The position numbers were made by a program, and so were the translations under genes. A stretch of DNA of 64,000 nt. Origin: Trichocoleus sp. FACHB-46. Its GTDB lineage: Bacteria > Cyanobacteriota > Cyanobacteriia > FACHB-46. Positions within the stretch are counted from its first letter, which is position 1. The number at the start of each line of letters is the position of its first letter. The DNA lies in the NCBI RefSeq assembly GCF_014695385.1, contig NZ_JACJOD010000013.1, positions 124,001-188,000 on the forward strand, read 5' to 3'. The notes below the pieces were generated by a model that saw nothing but the letters and a program-made list of their open reading frames with translations, made no database searches and was not told where the DNA came from. Positions 9,342 to 18,712 of the stretch are shown one piece after another.

Positions 9342-10973
9342 ATGTTGCAGCAGTGGCAGAAACAGCCGGAGTTGCGGTGGGTGGGGGGTATGGCGATCGC
9401 TTTTTTTGTCGTGTTGTCCGCGATCGCGCTGCATCGGTATTACAACTTCTACCCAACCTATGTGGCCTTCGACCAAGGCATTTTTAATCAAGTGTTTTGG
9501 AATGGCTTGCACGGTCGCTTCTTCCAAAGCTCACTCTCTTCGACGCTGTCGGCAGCGGTGACTCAAGACGGTCAAGTGCCGGAAGTGTTTTACCATCGGC
9601 TGGGCCAGCACTTCACGCCTGCTTTGCTGATCTGGTTGCCAATTTATGCCCTGTTTCCCTCTCCTGCACTGCTGTCAGTGCTGCAAGTGGCACTGATGAC
9701 GGCGGCTGGCTTGGTGCTATATGCCTTGGCGCGGCAATATCACAACCCACCCTTAGCCGGGATGATTACTGCTAGTTTCTATGGGGCGGCAGCAGTGATT
9801 GGGCCAACGGTAGCTAACTTCCATGATTTGTGTCAAATTCCGTTGTTTATTTTTGGGATGCTGCTGGCAATGGAGAAGCGCTGGTGGTGGCTGTTCTGGC
9901 TGCTGGCAGGACTGACGCTGCTAGTACGAGAAGATGCAGGTGTCGTCTTATTTAGTGTGGGATTTTATCTGGGGGTGAGTCGGCGGCACCTCCGAGCGGG
10001 GTTGGGTGTCTGTGCGCTGAGTGTGGCTTACATACTGCTGGTGACTAACTGGGCTATGCCGCTGTTTTCGCCTGATATTTCTCGGCGGTTTATGGTGGAG
10101 CAGTTCGGCCACTTTGTGGGCAATCAGGAAGCGTCTTCGTTGCAAGTGATTGGGGCGATCGCCACTCAGCCGCTGCGGTTAATTCAGGAAATCATCACAC
10201 CTGTCGATCGCACGATTAGCTATTTACTGGCGCATTGGCTACCTTTGGCTTTTGTGCCTGCGGTGGCTCCGGCGGCTTGGCTAGTGGCGGGTTTTCCGCT
10301 ACTACAAAATTTTATGCGGCAAGACCCAACTGCTCTGTCGATTGATCTGCGCTATGCCCTCACGGTGATTCCTGGGTTCTTTTATGGAGCGGTGCTGTGG
10401 TGGGCCAAGCATCCAGGGGCGTTTACTCGGCGGTTTCGGCGCTTTTGGATTTTCTGCCTCAGTATGTCGCTAATTTTGACGATTGTCTCGAATCCCAACC
10501 GAGCTTTGTCTTTTTTAATCCCCGATTCTTTCCGGCCTTGGGTTTACTCAGCACCTCAAGCTCAATGGCAACGTGCGGCAGCAATTCGCGGCTTGATGGC
10601 TCAAATCCCAACGGATGCCAGCGTTTCAGCCACAACCCATATCGTGCCGCACCTCTCGAATCGGCGGGAGATTGTGCGTTTTCCAGCCCTACAAGTGAGA
10701 AATGATGCGCGGGCTGTGGTTTCGGTGGACTATGTGATTCTGGACTTTCAACAGTTACGGCAGTACCAAGTTGTGTTTGATGACGATCGCTTGCTGCTGA
10801 AGACAATGGTGCCTGTCGTTGATCGGCTTTTGGGCGATCGCTCCTACGGGTTGATTGGCTTCCGAGATGGCGTGTTGTTGATGCAGCGTAATGCTAGTTC
10901 TGACGCAATCGCGACTACGGCTTGGTCTAGTTTTCGGCAAGAGCTGGAACCCATTTTGCGACAGCCCGACTAG
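9342..10973 (+). CDS. DUF2079 domain-containing membrane protein
   Basis: The 543-residue protein has about ten hydrophobic membrane helices, starting near residue 15. Between the first two is the motif YYNFYPTYVAFDQGIFNQVF, typical of DUF2079. These proteins resemble the GT-C type, membrane-embedded glycosyltransferases or mannosyltransferases, with an early periplasmic Asp (here in AFDQG). The C-terminal ~130 residues are soluble and would face the outside. Its neighbour is a GT4 glycosyltransferase on the same strand about 120 bases downstream, consistent with surface polysaccharide or glycolipid work, but no substrate can be named. Confidence 0.85.
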   Translation: MLQQWQKQPELRWVGGMAIAFFVVLSAIALHRYYNFYPTYVAFDQGIFNQVFWNGLHGRFFQSSLSSTLSAAVTQDGQVPEVFYHRLGQHFTPALLIWLPIYALFPSPALLSVLQVALMTAAGLVLYALARQYHNPPLAGMITASFYGAAAVIGPTVANFHDLCQIPLFIFGMLLAMEKRWWWLFWLLAGLTLLVREDAGVVLFSVGFYLGVSRRHLRAGLGVCALSVAYILLVTNWAMPLFSPDISRRFMVEQFGHFVGNQEASSLQVIGAIATQPLRLIQEIITPVDRTISYLLAHWLPLAFVPAVAPAAWLVAGFPLLQNFMRQDPTALSIDLRYALTVIPGFFYGAVLWWAKHPGAFTRRFRRFWIFCLSMSLILTIVSNPNRALSFLIPDSFRPWVYSAPQAQWQRAAAIRGLMAQIPTDASVSATTHIVPHLSNRREIVRFPALQVRNDARAVVSVDYVILDFQQLRQYQVVFDDDRLLLKTMVPVVDRLLGDRSYGLIGFRDGVLLMQRNASSDAIATTAWSSFRQELEPILRQPD

Positions 10974-11095
10974 CCAAGCAACGCTTTGTGAAGATTTAGG
11001 AATCATGCCTGCATTCCTTCGTAGCAATTACAGTCGCCGCTACACTGATATGTGAAGTTCTTAGGACTTATGTGAAGGTGCAGGAGTAGCGTTTG

Positions 11096-12283
11096 ATGAA
11101 AATTCTGGTATTAGCTTGGGAATTTCCGCCTCGCATTGTGGGCGGCATTGCCCGACATGTGGCCGAGCTATATCCAGAACTCGTCAAGCTGGGCCATGAA
11201 GTGCATCTAATTACCGTCGAATTTGGGCAAGCCCCCAGTTATGAAGTGGTCGATGGGGTCAAAGTGCATCGAGTGCCTGTGGGCTATAGCCACGACTTTT
11301 TCCACTGGGTCGTGAATATGAACGAGAGCATGGGCCGTCATGGTGGCAAGTTGATTCTAGAAGATGGCCCCTTCGACCTGATCCATGCTCACGATTGGCT
11401 GGTCGGAGATGCGGCGATCGCCCTCAAGCACACGTTCAAAACTCCGCTCATTGCAACCATTCACGCCACCGAATATGGCCGCCATAACGGCATTCATACC
11501 GATACTCATCGGTACATCAGTAGTAAAGAAACTCATCTAGCCTACAATGCTTGGCGAGTCATCGTTTGTACTGATTACATGCGCTCTGAGGCTGCGCGGG
11601 CATTGGGCAGTCCTGAAGCAAAAGTGGATGTCATCTACAACGGCATCCGCCCCGAAAAGAAGCGACGGCACCCAGATTTTGACTTTGCTAGTTTCCGTCG
11701 CCAGTTTGCCGAGGATGCCGAAAAGATTGTTTATTATGTGGGCCGCATGACTCACGAAAAAGGCGTGGCAGTTCTACTCAATGCCATGCCCAAGGTGCTG
11801 TGGGAAATGGGCGGCTATGCCAAGCTGGTGGTCATCGGCGGCGGCAATACAGACCACTTGAAACAGCAGGCTTGGAACCTCGGCATTGCCCACAAGACCT
11901 ACTTCACTGGGTTTATGTCTGAAGAAGACTTGAACAAGTTTCAAACCATTGCCAACTGTGCGGTTTTCCCTAGTCTCTACGAACCTTTTGGCATTGTGGC
12001 TTTAGAAAGTTTTGCGGCCCGAGTACCTGTCGTGGTCTCGGATACAGGTGGCTTTCCGGAAGTGGTGCGTCATACCAAAACAGGCATTGTGACTTGGGCC
12101 AATAATTCGGAGTCACTGGCTTGGGGTATTTTAGAAGTCTTGAAGAATCCGGGTTATGCCCAGTGGCTGATAGACAACGCTTATGAAGACCTAGAACGGC
12201 GCTTCAGTTGGGCCAAAATTGCCCAGCAAACAGAAGTGGTTTACAAACGGGTGGTACAAGAGCGATCGCTAGTCGATTGGTAA
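11096..12283 (+). CDS. Glycosyltransferase family 4 (GT-B fold)
   Basis: The start is ATG 11096; an in-frame TTG sits just before it. The protein has about 395 residues. N-terminal Rossmann half begins MKILVLAWEFPPRIVGGIARHVAEL; the donor-binding half has VYYVGRMTHEKGVAVLL and the EX7E signature EPFGIVALESFA. It lacks a signal peptide, so it is cytoplasmic or membrane-peripheral, using a nucleotide sugar donor. Acceptor unknown. A long GT4 family of this type, sometimes annotated near glycogen synthases, is widespread in cyanobacteria. The stop is 62 bases before the large AAA/ferredoxin fusion gene, so cotranscription is possible. Confidence 0.9.
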   Translation: MKILVLAWEFPPRIVGGIARHVAELYPELVKLGHEVHLITVEFGQAPSYEVVDGVKVHRVPVGYSHDFFHWVVNMNESMGRHGGKLILEDGPFDLIHAHDWLVGDAAIALKHTFKTPLIATIHATEYGRHNGIHTDTHRYISSKETHLAYNAWRVIVCTDYMRSEAARALGSPEAKVDVIYNGIRPEKKRRHPDFDFASFRRQFAEDAEKIVYYVGRMTHEKGVAVLLNAMPKVLWEMGGYAKLVVIGGGNTDHLKQQAWNLGIAHKTYFTGFMSEEDLNKFQTIANCAVFPSLYEPFGIVALESFAARVPVVVSDTGGFPEVVRHTKTGIVTWANNSESLAWGILEVLKNPGYAQWLIDNAYEDLERRFSWAKIAQQTEVVYKRVVQERSLVDW

Positions 12284-12344
12284 GGTGGATTGGTAAGACG
12301 ATTTAGACATATCGGGTTCAAACCACAATACAGGGGGCGAGCAT

Positions 12345-15300
12345 ATGGATGGGGCTGAGCGGATTCAATGGTTAAAAGAGCATACCCAGTTGGTATCACT
12401 CTCCGATGAAGCCCTAGAGGCGATCGCGGCTGTTATTGTCGAAGAACCGTTACAAGAAAATCGCCGTCTGGTTTTAGAAGATACCCATCCAGACGTACTT
12501 TACATCCTGAAAGCAGGACATTTAGAGAGTTACCATACCAGCCCCAATGGTCCTGCTAAAGCGGTGAGCTTGCTGCCTGGAAGCATCATTCATCTCAAGG
12601 AACTGTTGCTAGAGCAGCCGACTGAGCGAACCGTCATTACGCTTGACGATGGTTTGTTGTGGCGGATCACTAAAGAACAGTTTCTAGAGTTAGCGCAACA
12701 ATATCCAGAGATTAGCCGTACCTTCTCGCGCCAACTTGCAGCGGAGCTGAACCAGGTCACCTCTCAACTTGCCTATGAACAAGAGCGCCAATCAGCATTA
12801 CGACCCTATGTGATTCCTAAACTGAAGCGGGGGGTGATTGGCAGTAGTGAAGTGGCGATCAGGCTCCGCAAACAAGTGAGAGAGGCCGCTCGCGATCGCA
12901 CCCCCGTTTTACTGACAGGAGAAGCGGGGGTTGGCAAAGTCAACCTAGCGGCGTTGATTCACTTTACGTCTGCGGCGCGGCACGAATCCTTAATTCGGCT
13001 CAACTGTGGCACGCTCTCTAGCAGTGGGGTAGAACTGTTTGGTCGCAGCACCCCAGGCTCAGGTAGCAAACTGGGGGTACTTGCTTACCTAGGCACCGGA
13101 ACTTTAGTGCTGGATCACTTGCAAGACCTCCTGCCAGAACTGCAAGCCAAAGTAATTCAACTCCTCCAAACTGGAGAATATCGCCCGGTGAGCCGTGACG
13201 GCGAGCCGATGGCTGAATTGCAGCAGTGTGAAGCGCGCATCATCCTGACCGCAGAGCGATCGCTAGATCAGGTCAATGAGCAACTGAGCCTTGAACCTGG
13301 GCAAGCTTTGTGGAGTCACTGGATAGAAGTTCCACCCCTGCGCGATCGCAAAGCTGATATCAAAGCCAAAGCTGAATATCACATCAGTTGTTTTGCTCGT
13401 GCGGAAGGCATCCCCAGACCCAGACTGACACCCGAAGCTGCCGAAGTCTTAGCCGGTTACGACTTGCCTGGTAATTTGCCAGAGCTAGAGAGCCTACTGG
13501 AGCAAGCGATTAGCCAATCGAATGGCGCGGCTAAACTCAACGCCGATCTATTCCGCTCCGCTCAACAACTTGCTGTCCAGCTAGATCAAGTAGCCTCCCA
13601 ACTCGCCTTCGAGCAAGAACGCCAAACTGCATTGCGTCCTTATTTGGTGCCAAAAGTGCGGCGGGGAATTGTTGGTTCTAGTCGCTATGCGGTGCGATTG
13701 CGTCAGGAAATTAAAAAGGCGGCGGGCGATCGCAAATCTGTATTGGTGTTTGGTGAACCAGGACTGGGCAAAGACAACACCGCAGCGCTGATTCATTTTG
13801 GCTCTCGCGATCGCCACCAGCCGATGATCAAAATCAACTGCAACACGCTGCAAGCCAGCGGCGCGGAATTGTTTGGTCGTGTAGGCGGCAAGGCAGGGCT
13901 ACTAGAGTGGATCGGACAGGGCACGCTCCTGCTTAACAACATTCAAGAGTTACCCCCCGCGCTGCTAGAAAAAATTCTGCTCTTACTAGAAACCGGAACC
14001 TACACCCCAATTAGCCGAGAAGGAGAACCAACACCAGAACCTAAACGCAGCCACGCTCGGATCATGATGGTGTCAGAAAAAACGCTGCCGCAGCTAGAAC
14101 GGAAGCATTGCGTTCCCCATGTGATCAAGGTGCCACCGCTGCGGGTGCGAAAGGCGGATATTGCCGCCCAAGCCGAGTACTACATCAGCTTGACCTGTCG
14201 AACTAAAAACATTGCTCGCCCCCACGTCACCCCAGAAGCCTTACGCCGCCTCCAAGGCTATGACTTCCCAGGCAACTTCACGGAACTAGAAGGACTGATC
14301 GAGCGGGCGATCGCGCAATCGAATGGCGCACCCGAACTCACGGAAGAAGTCTTCTGGGCCGTGAGCAATAAAACCCGACGCTTCCGAGTGAACCTGCTCA
14401 ACGCCTATCCCAAGTTGCGGCAGTTTCTGCGGAGTGATTGGTGGCCTGATCGCATCAACTTTGGTTTCACCTTGGGCATGTTTGCTGTCATCGTTGCCAT
14501 CTTGATGTTCGGCCCCCAAACTCGCGACTCCAACATTGGCCTCAATTTGTTTTGGGCTTGGTGGTGGCCGCTGATGCTCTTTGCCTTTCCCTTTGTGGGG
14601 CGGTTGTGGTGCTCAGTTTGCCCCTTCATGATCTACGGTGAGTTAGCTCAGAAGCTTTCCTTACAAATCTTTCCGCGCGAATTACTGCCTTGGCCCCGCC
14701 AGCAAGCGGAGAAGTGGGGGGGCTGGTTCTTGTTCGGCTTATTCACGCTGATTTTGCTCTGGGAAGAACTCTGGAACCTAGAAGACACCGCTTATCTGGC
14801 GGGTTGTCTCTTACTGCTGATTACGGCTGGGGCGGTAATCTTTTCACTGTTGTTTGAGCGCCGCTTTTGGTGCCGCTATCTCTGCCCCATTGGGGGCATG
14901 AATGGCTTGTTTGCCAAGCTTTCCATGACTGAGTTGCGGGCACAGCAAGGCATTTGTTCTGCCACTTGCACGACCTACCAATGCTACAAAGGCGGCCCTG
15001 AAAAAGGCGAAGGACAAGAAAGCCTCGGTTGCCCGCTCTACTCGCACCCCGCCCAACTGGAAGACAACCGCGACTGCGTGCTGTGTATGACCTGCCTCAA
15101 AGCTTGCCCCCACCGCTCAGTGGAGGTGAATCTGCGGCCTCCAGGCATTGAACTTTGGACGACCCATCAGCCGACTTATGCGGAAGTAGCGCTGCTATTT
15201 TTATTATTCGGAGCAATTTTTCTGCATCGCCTACCTGAGATTGAAAATCAGTTGGGCTGGAATTTACATCTAGAGAATTTTGGCTGGCATGCTGCCGTTT

Positions 15301-15710
15301 CTGCTGTGGCGTTGTTGGCGCCTGTGGCGATCGCGCTCTTGGCTCAAGGCTTAGTCCGAGTTTCTAGCCGCACCCTCAAGCCGCGCCCATTCTTAGAGTT
15401 GGCCTACGGCTATCTTCCATTGGTGCTGGGCGGCAGCTTAGCTCATTATCTGCGCTTGGGTTTAACAGAAGCAGGCCGAGTCTTGCCGATTACGCTAGCC
15501 ACCTTTGGTTATAGCGGTGTGAATGTGCCGATCGCCGTGGCTGAACCCGCAGTGATCGCATTCTTGCAAGCAGTGACGCTGATTATCTCAGTCTGGTTGA
15601 GTGTGATTTTGACTCAGAAGATTGCCCGCCAACCTTTGGTCAGCTTGCTACCCCAACACCTAGCCACGATCGCGATCGGCTCACTGTTGTGGAAGTTGAT
15701 CGTCAGTTGA
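12345..15710 (+). CDS. Fusion: cNMP-binding-like / two sigma-54-activator-type AAA domains / NosR-NapH-like polyferredoxin
   Basis: The protein has 1121 residues. Residues ~1-140 resemble a cyclic-nucleotide-binding fold (LYILKAGHLESY, PGSIIHLKELL). Two AAA domains of the bacterial enhancer-binding type follow at about 165-400 and 435-670, each preceded by the same linker (QLAYEQERQSALRPY / QLAFEQERQTALRPY), so the unit was duplicated. Walker A reads GEAGVGKVN and GEPGLGKDN, both lacking the usual Thr/Ser. Walker B is LVLDHLQDL and LLLNNIQEL, both altered. The GAFTGA loop is absent. From ~690 on there are membrane helices with CSVCPF, CRYLCPIGG, CSATC and CVLCMTCLKACPH, typical of NosR/NapH/CcoG polyferredoxins. 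Cyanobacteria lack sigma-54, so I infer a redox- or ligand-responsive membrane protein, not a transcription activator. Confidence 0.85.
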   Translation: MDGAERIQWLKEHTQLVSLSDEALEAIAAVIVEEPLQENRRLVLEDTHPDVLYILKAGHLESYHTSPNGPAKAVSLLPGSIIHLKELLLEQPTERTVITLDDGLLWRITKEQFLELAQQYPEISRTFSRQLAAELNQVTSQLAYEQERQSALRPYVIPKLKRGVIGSSEVAIRLRKQVREAARDRTPVLLTGEAGVGKVNLAALIHFTSAARHESLIRLNCGTLSSSGVELFGRSTPGSGSKLGVLAYLGTGTLVLDHLQDLLPELQAKVIQLLQTGEYRPVSRDGEPMAELQQCEARIILTAERSLDQVNEQLSLEPGQALWSHWIEVPPLRDRKADIKAKAEYHISCFARAEGIPRPRLTPEAAEVLAGYDLPGNLPELESLLEQAISQSNGAAKLNADLFRSAQQLAVQLDQVASQLAFEQERQTALRPYLVPKVRRGIVGSSRYAVRLRQEIKKAAGDRKSVLVFGEPGLGKDNTAALIHFGSRDRHQPMIKINCNTLQASGAELFGRVGGKAGLLEWIGQGTLLLNNIQELPPALLEKILLLLETGTYTPISREGEPTPEPKRSHARIMMVSEKTLPQLERKHCVPHVIKVPPLRVRKADIAAQAEYYISLTCRTKNIARPHVTPEALRRLQGYDFPGNFTELEGLIERAIAQSNGAPELTEEVFWAVSNKTRRFRVNLLNAYPKLRQFLRSDWWPDRINFGFTLGMFAVIVAILMFGPQTRDSNIGLNLFWAWWWPLMLFAFPFVGRLWCSVCPFMIYGELAQKLSLQIFPRELLPWPRQQAEKWGGWFLFGLFTLILLWEELWNLEDTAYLAGCLLLLITAGAVIFSLLFERRFWCRYLCPIGGMNGLFAKLSMTELRAQQGICSATCTTYQCYKGGPEKGEGQESLGCPLYSHPAQLEDNRDCVLCMTCLKACPHRSVEVNLRPPGIELWTTHQPTYAEVALLFLLFGAIFLHRLPEIENQLGWNLHLENFGWHAAVSAVALLAPVAIALLAQGLVRVSSRTLKPRPFLELAYGYLPLVLGGSLAHYLRLGLTEAGRVLPITLATFGYSGVNVPIAVAEPAVIAFLQAVTLIISVWLSVILTQKIARQPLVSLLPQHLATIAIGSLLWKLIVS

Positions 15711-15738
15711 TCAGGTTTGCTGCTCTAGCAGTTGGAAC

Positions 15739-15942
15739 TCAATCCACTACTTTCAGGAGTCCCATATCCAAGTGGTCAGAAATCCGCCGAATTTGACTCA
15801 ACTCCTCAGCACTCAACACTGCGTCTGAAGCGATCGCCATAAAAAATCCGCATTCATCCGCTTGGGTAATTTTTCCAGAAGTAAAAATGCGCTGGATGAT
15901 TGGCCCAATGGCAGAACCAAGACTGCTATTGTCAGTATTCAT
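15739..15942 (-). CDS. Small conserved cyanobacterial protein
   Basis: This protein of 67 residues contains IIQRIFTSGKITQADE, then LSAEELSQIRRISDHLDMGLLKVVD. Short proteins with the same layout (an RIFxxGKI segment and a C-terminal LxxGLLKVVD) are, from memory, common in cyanobacteria, usually as orphan genes of unknown function. The pattern looks helical and might be a fragmentary TerB- or EF-like helical fold. It is divergent from the RNase III gene, about 96 bases away. Confidence 0.7.
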   Translation of the reverse strand: MNTDNSSLGSAIGPIIQRIFTSGKITQADECGFFMAIASDAVLSAEELSQIRRISDHLDMGLLKVVD

Positions 15943-16038
15943 GAGGACGATTCTTTAAGGAAAATATGAAGAAGCTCTAGTGATATGTATATTCCCTGAA
16001 TCGTTGACCTCTCCACTCCCTCCAGTCGGCTTATCTAG

Positions 16039-16737
16039 GTGGGTGAGCCTGAACCATACAACGTAGAGATGCAAAAACTGCCCATCTTTCAAGACAACGC
16101 TCTGTTACAACGATCACTGACCCACAGTTCCTACATCAACGAACATCCCGACGCTGGAGAAGACAACGAACGCTTAGAGTTCTTAGGCGATGCTGTGCTG
16201 AACTTTCTCAGCGGTGAATTTCTCTACAAGCGCTACCCTGAGGAGCCCGAAGGAGAATTAACGCCCCTGCGCTCTGCCTTAGTCGATGAGCAACAGCTCG
16301 CCAAATTTGCGATCGCCCTTAACCTCGGTAGTCTCATGCGTCTAGGGCGAGGTGCAGAAATCAATGGTGGACGAGAAAATCCCAACTTACTTAGCAGCAC
16401 GTTTGAGGCATTAATCGGGGCTTATTTCCTTGATACTGACTCCATCGAGGCAGTCCGCAGCTATGTAGAACCGCTGTTTCAAGCGATCGCCGATACTTCA
16501 GTGGACACCGCACCACAAATCAACTTCAAAAGTCGGTTCCAAGCTTGGGCCTTGGCACATGTGGGTCAGAACCCCAAGTACATCATCATTGCCCAATCTG
16601 GCCCAGATCATGCGCGAGAGTTTACGGCTGAGGTGCGAGTTGCCGATCACAAGTACGGAGAAGGTAAGGGGCGCAGAAAACAAGATGCCGAAAAGAGTGC
16701 AGCCAAACAAGCCCTAGAAGCCTTAGGACTGCTCTAG
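16039..16737 (+). CDS. rnc: Ribonuclease III
   Basis: 232 residues from GTG 16039; ATG 16069 is an alternative start. The catalytic signature ERLEFLGDAVL lies at about 44-54, with the Glu/Asp metal ligands, and the later FEALIGAYFLD supplies the second pair. A C-terminal dsRNA-binding domain starts near residue 155 and ends with AEKSAAKQALEALG. RNase III cuts double-stranded RNA in rRNA processing and antisense regulation in the cytoplasm. Its length fits the family. Cyanobacteria often carry more than one RNase III-like gene; this is a full-length version. Confidence 0.95.
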   Translation: MGEPEPYNVEMQKLPIFQDNALLQRSLTHSSYINEHPDAGEDNERLEFLGDAVLNFLSGEFLYKRYPEEPEGELTPLRSALVDEQQLAKFAIALNLGSLMRLGRGAEINGGRENPNLLSSTFEALIGAYFLDTDSIEAVRSYVEPLFQAIADTSVDTAPQINFKSRFQAWALAHVGQNPKYIIIAQSGPDHAREFTAEVRVADHKYGEGKGRRKQDAEKSAAKQALEALGLL

Positions 16738-16753
16738 AAAACGGGTCAACTCG

Positions 16754-17932
16754 CTAAGCTGGGCTAGAAACTGCCACACCCCGCAAAGATTGGATAGTTG
16801 CGATCGCCTGTTCTGCTACTTGGTCAATCTCAGCCTCTGTATTGAACCGCCCAATGCCAAACCGCAGTGAAGCATAAGCCAATTCTGGCGATCGCCCTAA
16901 AGCAGTCAACACATGAGAGGGTTTGATTTCAGCCGAGGTACAAGCAGAGCCCGAAGAAACTGCAACTACAGGCTGTAACCCCAACAACAACGCTTGCCCA
17001 TCCACCCCTGCCACACTGACATTGAGATTGCCAGGAAGCCGTTGGGTGGGATGACCATTGAGGTAGATATTGCCCACAGTGCTGAGCTGTTGCCACAGGC
17101 GATCGCGTAGTTGCATAAGCCGTTGAGTTTCTGTCGCTTGTTCGGCCAGTGCCAACTCTACTGCTTTAGCAAATCCGACAATCTGCGGTGTGTAAAGCGT
17201 CCCCGATCGCATCCCTCGCTCATGTCCCCCGCCATGTAGTTGAGGTGCCACCTGGACTCTAGGGTTCCGTCGCCGCACATATAACGCGCCAATCCCCTTC
17301 GGCCCATAAACCTTGTGAGCGGTGAGCGACATCAAATCGATCCGCATCGCTGCCACATCTAAGGGGATTTTGGCGATCGCTTGAGCCGCGTCGGTGTGGA
17401 AGAGAACTTGATGCTGACGACAAAGCGCCCCAATTTCAGTCAGTGGCTGCAACACTCCGATCTCATTATTGGCCGCCATCACCGAAACCAAAATCGTGTC
17501 AGGCCGAAAAGATCGCTCCAGTTCTGCGAGGTCGATCAAGCCATCGGGCTGTACAGGTAAATAAGTGACTTCAAAACCTAAAGACTCTAAATAGCGGCAG
17601 GGGTCGAGAACCGCACTATGCTCAGTGCTTACCGTAATGATGTGCCGCCCCTTGCTGATGTAAGCTTCCGCCACTCCTTTGATCGCCAGGTTATTCGCTT
17701 CTGTCGCGCCACTGGTAAAAACGATTTCTTCTGGCCCGCAGCTGATTGCCGTTGCTAAAATCTCCCGCGCTTTTTTGACAGCTGCTTCCGCTTCCCAACC
17801 ATAGGCATGAGTCACACTCGCCGGATTGCCAAAATGCTCCGTAAAGTAAGGCACCATCGCGTCTAGCACTCTGGGGTCTACCGGAGTTGTAGCGTGGCAA
17901 TCCAGATAAATTGGACGATAAAGGCTGGGCAT
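16754..17932 (-). CDS. Cysteine desulfurase (NifS/IscS family)
   Basis: The chosen start is ATG 17932 (MPSLYRPIYLDCHATTP), which matches the family; the frame is open 19 codons further but that extension is Cys-rich and atypical. The PLP lysine lies in SLTAHKVYGPKG, and the catalytic cysteine in SSGSACTSAEIKPSHVL. The enzyme takes sulfur from cysteine for iron-sulfur clusters, thiolated tRNA and thiocofactors. About 392 residues is normal for group I NifS/IscS. No scaffold gene is adjacent; a SufU-type scaffold is found 23 kb away in the window. It converges with rnc, with 16 bases between. Confidence 0.94.
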   Translation of the reverse strand: MPSLYRPIYLDCHATTPVDPRVLDAMVPYFTEHFGNPASVTHAYGWEAEAAVKKAREILATAISCGPEEIVFTSGATEANNLAIKGVAEAYISKGRHIITVSTEHSAVLDPCRYLESLGFEVTYLPVQPDGLIDLAELERSFRPDTILVSVMAANNEIGVLQPLTEIGALCRQHQVLFHTDAAQAIAKIPLDVAAMRIDLMSLTAHKVYGPKGIGALYVRRRNPRVQVAPQLHGGGHERGMRSGTLYTPQIVGFAKAVELALAEQATETQRLMQLRDRLWQQLSTVGNIYLNGHPTQRLPGNLNVSVAGVDGQALLLGLQPVVAVSSGSACTSAEIKPSHVLTALGRSPELAYASLRFGIGRFNTEAEIDQVAEQAIATIQSLRGVAVSSPA

Positions 17933-18075
17933 TTTAAGGAGAAAACGAATGGATTCGTTGGGTGTTTGAATGTTACAGCAACACTTCAACTTGTTGTGCG
18001 ATTCACAAATCAGCCAAGGAGGGAATGTAAGGCACAGGCGATCGCGCTACTGTTGAGAAAATTTGCTTCCCTGGT

Positions 18076-18705
18076 ATGGAATTCCTTAGCTTAGCCAAAA
18101 CATTTATAGATGTTCCAGTTCTGGTCAAAACCTTTGTGGCGGTCTTCGTCTTAGCTGATGCTTTGGGGAATGCCCCTATTTTCTTAGTTTTGACCAAGGG
18201 CATGGAAATAGAGCAGAAAAATAGCGTAGTCGATCGCGCTAGTCTTGTTGGCACTGCGGTAATTCTAGCCTTTGCCTTTGGTGGTCAAACAGTCTTGGAT
18301 TACTTGCACATCAGCATGGGTTCCTTGGAGATAGCTGGCGGCTTACTGTTGCTGATGATCGCCTTAAAGATGCTGGAAGGACATACAGAGACTCCCGTTA
18401 TGGAGCAAGGTCGAGACGTAGCCATTACCCCGTTGGCATTTCCGCTCTTGGCAGGACCAGGCACCTTAACCAGTGTGATGTTGTTGATGTCTGACGCGGA
18501 CTCCGCGATCGGTCATTTTAGCGTTGCGATCGGGATTGTGGGCGCTATGTTTGTCACTTGGTTTATTGTGCGGCAGTCTTCTCGGATTGATCATTGGCTA
18601 GGGGCAGAAGGCGCGATCATCATCACGCAACTTTTAGGGTTCCTGTTGGCGGCGTTGGCGATCGAAATTAGCAGTTCGGGAATTCGAGAGTTATTTCTGA
18701 AGTGA
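18076..18705 (+). CDS. MarC family integral membrane protein
   Basis: The protein has 209 residues and six hydrophobic helices. Motifs of the MarC/UPF0056 family are seen: ADALGNAPIFLVLTKGM in the first half, and TPLAFPLLAGPGTLTSVMLL in the second, repeated in an inverted sense. The family was named from the E. coli marC locus but is not an established drug transporter; the substrate is unknown. It lies in the cytoplasmic membrane. Divergently placed from the cysteine desulfurase gene with about 140 bases between. Confidence 0.9.
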   Translation: MEFLSLAKTFIDVPVLVKTFVAVFVLADALGNAPIFLVLTKGMEIEQKNSVVDRASLVGTAVILAFAFGGQTVLDYLHISMGSLEIAGGLLLLMIALKMLEGHTETPVMEQGRDVAITPLAFPLLAGPGTLTSVMLLMSDADSAIGHFSVAIGIVGAMFVTWFIVRQSSRIDHWLGAEGAIIITQLLGFLLAALAIEISSSGIRELFLK

Positions 18706-18712
18706 ACTGCAA

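Noticed and set aside
12307-12330. GGGTTCAAACC resembling a tRNA T arm
   Set aside because: No acceptor, D or anticodon arms can be built around it.
12345-15710. Annotating the large fusion simply as a sigma-54-dependent transcription activator
   Set aside because: No DNA-binding domain, no GAFTGA loop, altered Walker motifs and a membrane polyferredoxin; cyanobacteria lack sigma-54.
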